Below, in pieces: positions 53,168-60,950 of a DNA stretch of 64,000 bases; position 1 is the stretch's first letter, and the number at the start of each line of letters is the position of its first letter. A model generated the notes under the pieces. The model worked only from the letters and a program-made list of their open reading frames with translations. It searched no databases and was not told the DNA's origin. A program made the position numbers and the translations under genes. This stretch comes from Lutimaribacter salitolerans (GTDB lineage: Bacteria > Pseudomonadota > Alphaproteobacteria > Rhodobacterales > Rhodobacteraceae): positions 23,851 to 87,850 of the forward strand of contig NZ_JBHUDD010000047.1 in the NCBI RefSeq assembly GCF_042677865.1, in the 5' to 3' direction.

Positions 53168-54922
53168 GTGTCTGCCTCCTTCTCTCAACGGCTGGCGGGG
53201 TTGGTGCAGCAGATCTATCCCGATCTGAATGCAGATATTCTGGCCAGCCAGATCGTCGATGCCTTCTGGCCCGAGGGCACGCACCGGCGCAAGCGCGCCC
53301 GCCCGCCCGGCAACAGCCTGTGGTCGGAACGCGACGCGGTGCTGATCACCTATGGCAACTCGATCCAGGACGGGTCGCACAAGCCCTTGGACCTGTTGCA
53401 CGATTTTTTGCTGCGCAAGATGAAGGGCGTGGTGAACGGCGTGCATATCCTGCCGTTCTTTCCCTTCACCTCGGACGACGGCTTTGCCGTGACGGATTAT
53501 CGCGCGGTCAATCCGCAGCTTGGCGACTGGTCGGATATCCGGCGGATCGCGGGCGATTTTCACCTGATGTCGGATCTGGTGCTGAACCATGTCAGCAGTC
53601 AGGGGCCGTGGTTCAACGCATACCGGCAGGGGCAGCCGCCCTTTGACCGGTTCTTTTTCGAGGCCTCGCCCGAGGATGACCTGTCGGCCGTCGTGCGCCC
53701 GCGCACCACGCCGTTGCTGCAGGAGGTCGAGACCAGCAATGGCCTGCGCCATGTCTGGTGCACCTTCAGCCACGATCAGATCGATCTGGACTTCCGCAAC
53801 CCCGAGGTGCTGCTGGAGATGCTGCGCATCATCCGGCTGCACGTGGATCAGGGCGTGCGCATCCTGCGGCTGGATGCGGTGGCGTTCCTGTGGAAACAGG
53901 CGGGCACATCCTCGATCCACATGGCGCAGACCCACGCGGTGGTGCAATTGATGCGCCTGCTGGCAGATTATGCCACCGAAACGCTGGTGCTGCTGACCGA
54001 AACCAACGTGCCCAAGGCCGAGAACCTGAGCTATTTCGGCAACCGGAACGAGGCGCATGCGGTCTACAACTTTCCGCTGCCGCCGCTGATCCTGCATGCG
54101 ATGATGGCGGGCACGGCGCGCTATCTGCATCGCTGGCAATCCACCATGCCGCCCGCGCAACTGGGCTGTGCCTATCTGAACTTCACCGCCAGCCATGACG
54201 GCATCGGCATGCGCCCGGCCGAGGGCGTGTTGCCACCCGATCAAAAGGCGCGGGTGATCGACACGATCCGCAGCATCGGCGGGCTGGTGTCAATGCGCGC
54301 AACACCCGGCGGGGGCGAAGAACCCTATGAGCTGAATTGCAGCTGGTTCGAGGCGATGCGCGCCACCTTCGCGGGCGAGGACGCGCAGCAGATGGCGCGT
54401 TTCCTATGTTCGCAGACCATCGTGATGTCGCTCGAGGGGATACCGGCGTTCTACATCCACGCGATGCTGGCCACGCCGAACGATCACGATGCGGTCGAAC
54501 GGCGCGGCATGAACCGGGCGATCAACCGGCACCGATGGGATTACCCCACGCTGCTCGAGCGGCTGGATGATCCGGCCTCGGATCAGGCGCGGGCGCTGCG
54601 TGGTCTGTCGGCGCTGCTGCGCCTGCGGGGGCGGCAGGCGGCCTTTCATCCCAATGCGACGCAATTCACCCTGCGGCTGGACGAGCGGCTGTTCGGGCTG
54701 TGGCGGCAAAGCCTCGACCGGCACCAGTCGGTCTTTGCCATCCATAATGTCAGTGCCGATACCGTCGCGGTTGCCCCCGGCCAGATCAACCTGATCGAGG
54801 GCGAGGAGTGGCAAGACCTGATCTCGGGCGAGCGGATCGATGCGGCCGGTCCCGATATCCCCTTTGCACCCTATCAATGCCGCTGGATCAGCAACCGCGC
54901 GCCTCAGGCGTACTCCTCGTGA
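53168..54922 (+). CDS. GH13_18 phosphorylase, probable glucosylglycerate phosphorylase
   Basis: A 584-residue alpha-glucan-family enzyme of the sucrose phosphorylase subgroup. The nucleophile is Asp236 in RILRLDAVAF, the acid/base Glu278 in LLTETNVP, and the transition-state Asp344 in FTASHDGIGMRP. GH13_18 includes sucrose, glucosylglycerol and glucosylglycerate phosphorylases. Because the convergent genes make glucosylglycerate, phosphorolysis of that solute to glucose 1-phosphate and glycerate is the best guess. It starts with GTG. Its last 19 bases overlap the gpgS end on the other strand. Confidence 0.82.
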   Translation: MSASFSQRLAGLVQQIYPDLNADILASQIVDAFWPEGTHRRKRARPPGNSLWSERDAVLITYGNSIQDGSHKPLDLLHDFLLRKMKGVVNGVHILPFFPFTSDDGFAVTDYRAVNPQLGDWSDIRRIAGDFHLMSDLVLNHVSSQGPWFNAYRQGQPPFDRFFFEASPEDDLSAVVRPRTTPLLQEVETSNGLRHVWCTFSHDQIDLDFRNPEVLLEMLRIIRLHVDQGVRILRLDAVAFLWKQAGTSSIHMAQTHAVVQLMRLLADYATETLVLLTETNVPKAENLSYFGNRNEAHAVYNFPLPPLILHAMMAGTARYLHRWQSTMPPAQLGCAYLNFTASHDGIGMRPAEGVLPPDQKARVIDTIRSIGGLVSMRATPGGGEEPYELNCSWFEAMRATFAGEDAQQMARFLCSQTIVMSLEGIPAFYIHAMLATPNDHDAVERRGMNRAINRHRWDYPTLLERLDDPASDQARALRGLSALLRLRGRQAAFHPNATQFTLRLDERLFGLWRQSLDRHQSVFAIHNVSADTVAVAPGQINLIEGEEWQDLISGERIDAAGPDIPFAPYQCRWISNRAPQAYSS

Positions 54923-56124
54923 TCGGCGGTCACGGCGGCGCGCAGGTCAGACAGAAACTCGGGGTCGGCGGCGTGCACGCGGTTCCACGTCGGGATGAAG
55001 GGCGATTCCCGCGGGTTGTCCAGAAACACCTGGCCCGCGCGGATGATGTTCTCGGCGAACAGTTCGATCGATTCTTCCTCGCGGTGCCGGTCCAGTGACA
55101 ACCCGTTCATCTTGGCATCGCTGTAATACCCTTCCAGCAGGTCCAGCGCCGATCGGTAATAGGTCGCTTTCAGCGTGCGGAACACGTTGGGCGTGAACAC
55201 CGTGCCATCGGCGGCCAGCTTGCGGAATATCGCCTTGCAGATGTCGGTGGACATCCGGCTGAGGCCCTTGCTGGCATCCTCGGGCGACAGGTCCTGATGC
55301 TTGTGATCATAGGCATCCGAAATCTCGACCTGACACACGGATTTGGGCGCAAGGTTGCGCCATGCCTCGGACAGAACGCCGATCTCCAGCCCCCAGTCGG
55401 ACGGGATGCGCAGATCGGGCAGCATCGGCGTGCGCATGGCAAACTCGCCCGACAGCGGATAGCGAAAGCTGCGCAGGTAATCGATGTAGTCGCGGTCGCC
55501 AATCACCCGTTTCAGCGCGATCAGCAGCGGGCTGACCAGCAGGCGGGTAACGCGGCCATTCAGCTTGCCGTCGCCCACGCGCGGGTAATAGCCCTTGGCC
55601 ATCTGGTAGGGAAAGCCGGGATTGGCCACGGGGTAGACCAGCCGCGCCAGCATCTCGCGGTCATAGGTCAGGATATCGCAATCATGGATCGCCATCACCG
55701 CGCTGTCGGCGCAGGCGATCAGGTATCCCATGCAGGACCACACGTTCTTGCCCTTGCCCGGCTCCTGCGGGGCCAGCCCCAGCGCATCCAGCCGCGCACC
55801 AAGCTCCAGCATCCGGGGGCTGTCGTTCCAGATCACCGTATGGGTCTGCGGCAGGTGACCAAAGAACGCGCAGGCATGGTTATATTGCGCGGCGTCCGCC
55901 TGATCCAGCCCGATGATGATGCGGTGCAGATACGGCACCTGTGCCAGTTCGTTCAGGATATGCGGCAGCGCGTCGCCCTCAAGCTCGGAAAACAGGCTGG
56001 GCAGGATCAGCGTGATGCGCCGCGTCTGGGCGAATGTGGACAATTCATACTCCAGATTCTCCAGCGTCTGGGTGCGCAGATTGTGCAGGGTGGTGATATT
56101 GCCGTTCTGGTGGAAATCAGACAT
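54904..56124 (-). CDS. gpgS: Glucosyl-3-phosphoglycerate synthase
   Basis: GT81-family glycosyltransferase of 406 residues that transfers glucose from a nucleotide sugar to 3-phosphoglycerate. Visible are GKGKNVWSCMGYLIACADSA, the metal-binding IHDCDILTYDREMLARLVYPV, KGYYPRVGDGKLNGRVTRLLV and EIGVLSEAWRN, all characteristic of GpgS. It is downstream of and overlapping (8 bp) the HAD phosphatase gene, so the two enzymes of glucosylglycerate synthesis are made together. Confidence 0.92.
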   Translation of the reverse strand: MSDFHQNGNITTLHNLRTQTLENLEYELSTFAQTRRITLILPSLFSELEGDALPHILNELAQVPYLHRIIIGLDQADAAQYNHACAFFGHLPQTHTVIWNDSPRMLELGARLDALGLAPQEPGKGKNVWSCMGYLIACADSAVMAIHDCDILTYDREMLARLVYPVANPGFPYQMAKGYYPRVGDGKLNGRVTRLLVSPLLIALKRVIGDRDYIDYLRSFRYPLSGEFAMRTPMLPDLRIPSDWGLEIGVLSEAWRNLAPKSVCQVEISDAYDHKHQDLSPEDASKGLSRMSTDICKAIFRKLAADGTVFTPNVFRTLKATYYRSALDLLEGYYSDAKMNGLSLDRHREEESIELFAENIIRAGQVFLDNPRESPFIPTWNRVHAADPEFLSDLRAAVTADHEEYA

Positions 56125-56911
56125 CTGGCGCGGCTTCCTTGATCAGGCCCAGCCGGTGCAGCAGGGCAAATATCGCTTGCGACCAGCCGTGCGGGCCGGG
56201 GGCGGTCGTGCGGATGATGCGGCCTGCGCCTTCGCCCCGCAAGGGGGGCAGGGGCGGCGCGTGGGGATTGGCGACGATCACGCCGAAATCGGCGGTTTCC
56301 AGCATCTCGGCATCGTTAGGAGCATCCCCCAGCGCGATGGTGGTGCGCGGGGCAAAGCGGGCGATCAGCGCGCCCATCCGGTCGGCCTTGGTGCCCCCCA
56401 TGCTCAGCGTCAGGAACCGCCCGCCCTGGCGCGCATGCAGCCCGGCGGCCTGTGCGGCTGTCATGAAGGCATCAAGCGTCGCGGCGTCACCCTTCCACAG
56501 CCCCGGCTCGCTGAACCGGCGCTGTTGCGCGGCCCGCGCGGCTGACAGTGGCAGTCCGGTTATGTCGGCCACATCCTGCGCCGTGACATCGCCGAACCCC
56601 TGAAACCCCGCTGGCAGGGTTGCGAGGATGGCGCGGATGCGGCGGTAGTCGCTGTCATCGCCCGTGGCCTGCGCCCCGGCGTCCAGAACGCCCGCCCCGT
56701 TTTCCACGATGGCGGGCCAGTCGGTCAGGCCAAGGGCCGCGCGCAGGGGGGCGACCTCGGCCGCGGTCTTGCTGGTGGCCAGCACCACGCCCGCCCCCAC
56801 CCGGTGCAAGGCAGCCAATGCAGGCAGGGCCGGGGTGTAATCATAGCTGTCGTGGTCCAGCAGGGTGCCATCCAGATCGGAAAACACCAGCAGGGGCAAA
56901 TCGTCTGTCAT
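56117..56911 (-). CDS. HAD-IIB phosphatase of the mannosyl/glucosyl-3-phosphoglycerate type
   Basis: A 264-residue HAD-superfamily hydrolase. Motif I LVFSDLDGTLLDHDSYDY with two catalytic Asp, motif II ATSKTAAEV and motif IV ALGDAPNDAEML match the mannosyl-3-phosphoglycerate phosphatase group. With gpgS it would release glucosylglycerate. It is the first gene of the two-gene unit. The promoter lies in the 107-bp spacer to its right, which also holds an odd plus-strand hairpin. Confidence 0.9.
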   Translation of the reverse strand: MTDDLPLLVFSDLDGTLLDHDSYDYTPALPALAALHRVGAGVVLATSKTAAEVAPLRAALGLTDWPAIVENGAGVLDAGAQATGDDSDYRRIRAILATLPAGFQGFGDVTAQDVADITGLPLSAARAAQQRRFSEPGLWKGDAATLDAFMTAAQAAGLHARQGGRFLTLSMGGTKADRMGALIARFAPRTTIALGDAPNDAEMLETADFGVIVANPHAPPLPPLRGEGAGRIIRTTAPGPHGWSQAIFALLHRLGLIKEAAPDV

Positions 56912-56947
56912 GGCCCAAACTTAGGCCGCGTTTGCCCAAGGGGCCAT

Positions 56948-57005
56948 CAGGCGGGGTGATTTCCTGTGCAACTGGTCAGAAAGCCGACTGCCCCGCCTGT
57001 TTTTT
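56948..57005 (+). terminator. Orphan plus-strand terminator-like hairpin
   Basis: CAGGCGGGG (56948-56956) and CCCCGCCTG (56991-56999) form a 9-bp GC stem with a 34-nt loop, followed by six T. Both flanking genes are on the minus strand, so nothing annotated ends here. It may end an antisense or small RNA. Confidence 0.5.
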
Positions 57006-57018
57006 GGGCGTCTGGCGA

Positions 57019-57891
57019 TCACCCCTTTTCCGCAGCCTCGATCTTGTCCTGCGTCTTTGTGTCGAAATCACCGGCGTCGTGCCGCTCGTGCAGCTGGCTG
57101 GACAGATCGCCCATCACGCGGTTGACCATGCGCCCGCGTTGCACCGCTGGCCGGGCGTCGATCTTCTCAGCCCACCGCAGCACGTTGGTATAGCTGGTCA
57201 CGTCCAGAAACTCGGCCGCGTCATACTGGCGGCCCAGCACAAGCTGACCGTACCAGGGCCAGATCGCCATGTCGGCGATGGAATACTCGTCCAGCATCCA
57301 TTCGCGCCCGTCCAGATGCCGGTCCAGCACGTCAAGCTGGCGCTTGACCTCCATCGCGAAACGGTCGATCGGATATTCCCACTTTTGGGGCGCATAGGCG
57401 TAGAAATGCCCGAAACCGCCGCCCAGATAGGGCGCGCTGCCCATCTGCCACATCACCCAGTTCATGCACTCGGTGCGCGCGCGGGTCTCCGTGGGCAGAA
57501 AGACTCCGAATTTCTCGGCCAGATAGAACAGGATCGACGCGCTTTCGAACACGCGCAGGGGCGGGTCCATGCTGTGATCGGCCAGCGCCGGGATCTTCGA
57601 GTTCGGGTTAATGTCGACGAACCCGCTGCCGAACTGGTCGCCATCGCCGATCCTGATCAGCCAGGCGTCATAGTCCGCGCCGGTATGGCCTGCGGCCAGC
57701 AACTCTTCCAGCATCACGGTGACCTTGACGCCGTTGGGCGTGGCCAGAGAATAAAGCTGCAAGGGGTGCTTGCCCACCGGCAGGTCCTTGTCATGGGTTG
57801 GGCCGGCGATGGGGCGGTTGATGCTGGCAAAGCGCCCGCCGGACTCTTGCTTCCATTCCCAGACCTTGGGCGGTGTGTATTCGTCGGACAT
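57019..57891 (-). CDS. yghU: Glutathione S-transferase, YghU-type disulfide-bond oxidoreductase
   Basis: A 290-residue GST of the Nu class. Features are the long N-terminal extension (MSDEYTPPKVWEWKQESGGRFASINRPIAGPTHDK), LYSLATPNGVKVTVMLEELL, NPNSKIPALADHS and an all-alpha C-terminal domain with SIADMAIWPWYGQLVLG. YghU binds two glutathiones and reduces disulfides. The ribosome-binding site AGGAGG is perfect but partly paired in a leader hairpin. Confidence 0.93.
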   Translation of the reverse strand: MSDEYTPPKVWEWKQESGGRFASINRPIAGPTHDKDLPVGKHPLQLYSLATPNGVKVTVMLEELLAAGHTGADYDAWLIRIGDGDQFGSGFVDINPNSKIPALADHSMDPPLRVFESASILFYLAEKFGVFLPTETRARTECMNWVMWQMGSAPYLGGGFGHFYAYAPQKWEYPIDRFAMEVKRQLDVLDRHLDGREWMLDEYSIADMAIWPWYGQLVLGRQYDAAEFLDVTSYTNVLRWAEKIDARPAVQRGRMVNRVMGDLSSQLHERHDAGDFDTKTQDKIEAAEKG

Positions 57892-57897
57892 CTGATG

Positions 57898-57933
57898 CCT
57901 CCTGTTTGCGCGTGATTGGGCGCAGGAAACAGG
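57898..57933 (-). promoter_or_regulatory. Leader hairpin overlapping the YghU ribosome-binding site
   Basis: In the minus-strand transcript CCTGTTT (57933-57927) pairs with AAACAGG (57907-57901), and GCGC with GCGC inside it, with a CCT bulge and an 8-nt loop. The AGGAGG ribosome-binding site (57903-57898) starts within the right arm, so folding would hide half of it. Confidence 0.45.
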
Positions 57934-57983
57934 AAATCGCATGGGGCGGCAAGGCGGCTGGGGCACATGGGGTGTGCGCACAC

Positions 57984-58012
57984 CAAAAAGGCCCCGCCAA
58001 TGCGGCGGGGCA
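57984..58012 (-). terminator. Intrinsic terminator of ccrM
   Basis: Minus strand GCCCCGCC-GCATT-GGCGGGGC followed by CTTTTTGG. It lies 59 bp after the ccrM stop. Confidence 0.92.
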
Positions 58013-58070
58013 GGTGAGGTCGGTGCCGCAAGTCAGGACGCGGACACCGGGCGGTAACCTATGGGGTGGA

Positions 58071-59165
58071 TCAGGTTTCCAGTTCCGAGCGGATCTGCTG
58101 ACGCAGCAGGTCGATCGGAATGGTCTTGCCATCGCGGCGGAAGTGCCAGTAGGTCCAGCCGTTGCACGAGGGTGCGCCCTCGAACGCGGCGCCGACCTGA
58201 TGGATCGAGCCCTTGACCTGATCGCCGATCAGCGTGCCGTCGGCGCGCACCTTGGCAATCCGGCCACGGGGGGAAAACAACTGCTCACCCGGGCGCAACA
58301 TGCCGCGTTCGACCAGCTGGCCAAACGGCACGCGCGGCGCGGCGCGCTTGCTGGCCGAGACCTGCAACGCCTCGCGGTCGAACCGGCGCACGCCGTCGAT
58401 GCGTTTCTGTGCCACCTTGCGATAGGCCGCCTCGCGCTCGATCCCGATGAAATCCCGGCCCAGCATCTTGGCCACGGCCCCGGTGGTGCCGGTGCCAAAG
58501 AACGGGTCCAGCACCACGTCGCCTGCGTTGGTGCTGCCCACGATCACGCGGTGCAGCAGCGATTCCGGCTTTTGCGTCGGGTGCGCCTTGTCGCCGTTGC
58601 CATCCTTCAGCCGCTCGTGCCCGGTGCAGATCGGCAGCACCCAGTCGCTGCGCATCTGGATTCCTTCGTTCAGCGATTTCAGCGCCTCGTAATTGAAGGT
58701 GTATTTCGCACCCTCTTCCTTGCTGGCCCAGATCATCGTTTCATGCGCGTTGGTGAACCGCTTGCCGCGAAAGTTCGGCATCGGGTTGGCCTTGCGCCAG
58801 ACCACATCGTTCAGAATCCAGTAGCCCGCGTTTTGCAACGCAGCCCCGACCCGAAAGATGTTGTGATAGGAGCCGATCACCCAAATCGCACCGTTGGGTT
58901 TGAGCAACCGGCGCGCCGCTGTCAGCCAGTCCTGGGTAAACGAGTCGTAAGCGGCGAAACTGGCAAACTGGTCCCACGCATCATCCACCGCATCGACCTT
59001 GGAATTGTCCGGGCGATGCAGATCGCTGCGCAGTTGCAGGTTATAGGGCGGGTCGGCAAAGATCAGGTCGACCGACGCCTCGGGAAGGCTGTTCATCACC
59101 TCGATGCAGTCGCCGTCTATGATCGTGTTCAGGGGGAGCGCGGATGCGCCCTTGGTATCTGTCAT
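58071..59165 (-). CDS. ccrM: Cell-cycle regulated DNA adenine methyltransferase CcrM
   Basis: A 364-residue beta-class N6-adenine methyltransferase that modifies GANTC. The catalytic motif IFADPPYNLQL near residue 35 precedes the SAM motif VVLDPFFGTGTTGAVAKMLGRDFIGIE, the beta-class order. The C-terminal extension (from about 280, with PSCNGWTYWHF) is the RAMA-type domain of CcrM. It lies downstream of rnhB as in other alphaproteobacteria. Three GANTC sites in the leader could allow methylation feedback. It is essential or near-essential in relatives. Confidence 0.95.
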   Translation of the reverse strand: MTDTKGASALPLNTIIDGDCIEVMNSLPEASVDLIFADPPYNLQLRSDLHRPDNSKVDAVDDAWDQFASFAAYDSFTQDWLTAARRLLKPNGAIWVIGSYHNIFRVGAALQNAGYWILNDVVWRKANPMPNFRGKRFTNAHETMIWASKEEGAKYTFNYEALKSLNEGIQMRSDWVLPICTGHERLKDGNGDKAHPTQKPESLLHRVIVGSTNAGDVVLDPFFGTGTTGAVAKMLGRDFIGIEREAAYRKVAQKRIDGVRRFDREALQVSASKRAAPRVPFGQLVERGMLRPGEQLFSPRGRIAKVRADGTLIGDQVKGSIHQVGAAFEGAPSCNGWTYWHFRRDGKTIPIDLLRQQIRSELET

Positions 59166-59225
59166 TGTTCTCTTCTCTGCCTCTGACCCCGGCGCATTGG
59201 CGCGTTCTGTGGTTGCAGCAAAGAT

Positions 59226-59264
59226 GAGTCAAAGCCGATTCGGCGTCAATTTCTTTTTTGAATC
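59226..59264. promoter_or_regulatory. Cluster of three GANTC sites upstream of ccrM
   Basis: GAGTC (59226-59230), GATTC (59237-59241) and GAATC (59260-59264) fall within 39 bp of the 97-bp gap before ccrM. The Caulobacter ccrM promoter has GANTC sites whose methylation lowers its own expression. Confidence 0.6.
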
Positions 59265-59895
59265 AGTCACTTATTGATTTGTCTTGATACAAGATATTGT
59301 GCACGGGTTTGAACGAACGCCTATGGTGTGGGGTCACACCAAGATTTTGAAGCGCCGCCTTGTGGCTTTTTGACGGGTAGCCTGCGTTCGTCTCCCAGCC
59401 ATAGCCGGGGAACTGTTGCGCCAAATCCCACATCACCCGATCGCGCCATATTTTCGCCACGATTGAGGCCGCCGCGATGCTGACACAACGCGCATCGCCC
59501 TTGATCAGGGGCTGCGCCGAAACGGCCAGCCCGCGCGGAATCATATTGCCGTCGATCAACACGTGATCGGGGGCAACCGGCAGGGCGGCAATCGCGCGGG
59601 CCATCGCCAGATGGCTGGCGCGCAGGATGTTGATCTGGTCGATCTCGGCCACGCTGGCGCTGCCGATGCCCACCTGCGCCACGTCCTGCAAGATCTCGGC
59701 CAGGGCCGCCCGGCGTCTGGCGGTCAGCATCTTGGAATCGCGCAGGCCGTCGGGAATGCGGGCCGGGTTCAGCACCACGGCTGCTGCCACCACCGGGCCT
59801 GCCAGCGGGCCGCGCCCCACCTCGTCGACTCCGGCGACGATGCGCGACCCGGCTTCTTGGGCGGCCTGTTCAAAGGAATAATCAGGCGATGTCAT
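59263..59895 (-). CDS. rnhB: Ribonuclease HII
   Basis: A 210-residue endonuclease that removes RNA from RNA-DNA hybrids and single ribonucleotides. The acidic active site is in IVAGVDEVGRGPLAGPVVAAA (Asp, Glu), VLIDGNMIPRG and ISIAAASIVAKIWRD. GYGWETNAGYPSKSHKAAL is the usual C-terminal block. The start is ATG 59895; 20 codons upstream are not typical. It precedes ccrM. Confidence 0.95.
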   Translation of the reverse strand: MTSPDYSFEQAAQEAGSRIVAGVDEVGRGPLAGPVVAAAVVLNPARIPDGLRDSKMLTARRRAALAEILQDVAQVGIGSASVAEIDQINILRASHLAMARAIAALPVAPDHVLIDGNMIPRGLAVSAQPLIKGDARCVSIAAASIVAKIWRDRVMWDLAQQFPGYGWETNAGYPSKSHKAALQNLGVTPHHRRSFKPVHNILYQDKSISD

Positions 59896-59938
59896 GCCGC
59901 TGTGAAAGCGTGAAACCGCGCCACGGGCAACATGAAAT

Positions 59939-59976
59939 CGGGGGCATCCGCGCAATCGACCGCGCGGATACCCCCG
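59939..59976 (-). terminator. Hairpin after the small secreted protein gene
   Basis: A 15-bp stem with one C-A mismatch (59939-59953 with 59962-59976), loop of 8 nt. The minus-strand exit is ATTTC, a weak T-run. It is the likely 3' end of the gene at 59995-60480. Confidence 0.6.
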
Positions 59977-59994
59977 AGGGCCGGGCTGACCGGA

Positions 59995-60480
59995 TCAGTA
60001 GCGCGCCAGGCTATAGCCGTGATTGCGCAGGCAATTGGCCTCGTACAGAACGTGGCTTTGCCGATTACCGCGCACCTGGATGCGGCAGTTGTTCGGCAGG
60101 GCGTTCACGTTGACACGGTTGTTGGCAAGACAGCGGCTGCCAAAGGCGCGGACCTTGCGGTTCCGGCCCGAGATATCCACCATGCAGGCGCCGGGCAGCA
60201 GCTTGCGGCTGACCCGACCGGGCAGCGGTCGGGGCTGGACATGGCCGCGCACGGCCGGATAGCGGTGTTGGTTGCCGTAGTTCCGAGTCGGGGTGTGAAC
60301 GTGGGTCTGCTTGCGCTTGTCGTCGCGCCTGTCGTCGATCGCCTTGGCGATGATGGCCAGCGCGGCAATGCCGGCCAGCGCCTTGGCTACGTCCTTGGAG
60401 TCCGCCCGGGCCGGTGCGGCGGCAAAAGCGGTGACAGCCAAGGCGCCTGCCAGAATGGTTGCGATGAATTTGCGGGACAT
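59995..60480 (-). CDS. Secreted protein of unknown function
   Basis: A 161-residue exported protein. It has a Sec signal with AAAPARA cleavage near residue 26, then a basic His/Arg/Pro-rich middle and a C-terminal domain with four cysteines (GACMVD, SRCLAN, NNCRIQ, ANCLRN) and RGNRQSHVLYEANCL. The Cys spacing suggests two disulfides. I do not recognise the family. The start at ATG 60480 has AGGAGG 10 nt upstream. Confidence 0.8.
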   Translation of the reverse strand: MSRKFIATILAGALAVTAFAAAPARADSKDVAKALAGIAALAIIAKAIDDRRDDKRKQTHVHTPTRNYGNQHRYPAVRGHVQPRPLPGRVSRKLLPGACMVDISGRNRKVRAFGSRCLANNRVNVNALPNNCRIQVRGNRQSHVLYEANCLRNHGYSLARY

Positions 60481-60615
60481 GAGGTGCCTCCTTCTCCCGT
60501 TTGGGCGATCCGTTGCGGGCGGCCCTGTTGCGATGGGGGCAGGGTGGGTCGGACCGGTGCGGACAGGCAATAACACCCCGCTGTTATCGGATAGCACCTG
60601 GTCCAAACCCCTTTG

Positions 60616-60628
60616 GATATTGAATATC
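60616..60628. promoter_or_regulatory. Palindrome between two divergent secreted-protein genes
   Basis: GATAT-TGA-ATATC is a perfect inverted repeat 28 bp upstream of the start at 60656, in the 175-bp divergent region. The binding protein is unknown. Confidence 0.35.
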
Positions 60629-60655
60629 ACGCGGGATGCGCCCATTCTCGGCTTC

Positions 60656-60943
60656 ATGAAAACACTTCCTGCCATCGTCGCTTTTGCGCTGACCCTGATG
60701 CTGGCCCTGCCGGCCCATGCGGCCTGTTTTGCCGACTACAAGGCGCGGCGCGACAACCCGCTGGAACTGCATTACGGCGTGGCAGAGATTTCGGGCCCCT
60801 GCACCAAGGCCAATGCACAGGGCCAGTTGCGCGGGCGTCTGGCGCGCGATGGCTGGCGGTTGCTGAACGTGTTGCAGGTGTTCGATGAAAGCGGCCTGAA
60901 CAGCCGCCGCGGCAGCGCGGGGGCGTTCTTTCTGCGCTACTGA
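60656..60943 (+). CDS. Small secreted protein, function unknown
   Basis: A 95-residue exported protein with a typical signal peptide (cleavage after AHA near residue 22). The mature part of about 73 residues holds two cysteines (AACFAD, SGPCTK), likely one disulfide. RDNPLELHYGVAEI and DGWRLLNVLQVFDESGL are the most protein-like stretches. Family not recognised. It is divergent from the other secreted gene and convergent with the LacI gene, with 7 bp between stops. Confidence 0.78.
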   Translation: MKTLPAIVAFALTLMLALPAHAACFADYKARRDNPLELHYGVAEISGPCTKANAQGQLRGRLARDGWRLLNVLQVFDESGLNSRRGSAGAFFLRY

Positions 60944-60950
60944 CTCCTGA

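Noticed and set aside
53034..53228. Open frame of 64 codons before the GH13 gene
   Set aside because: It runs into the GH13 gene in another frame, lacks a ribosome-binding site and has shadow-like composition.
60311..60655. N-terminal extension of the small secreted protein at 60656
   Set aside because: It is antisense to the neighbouring secreted protein gene, and the signal peptide begins at 60656.
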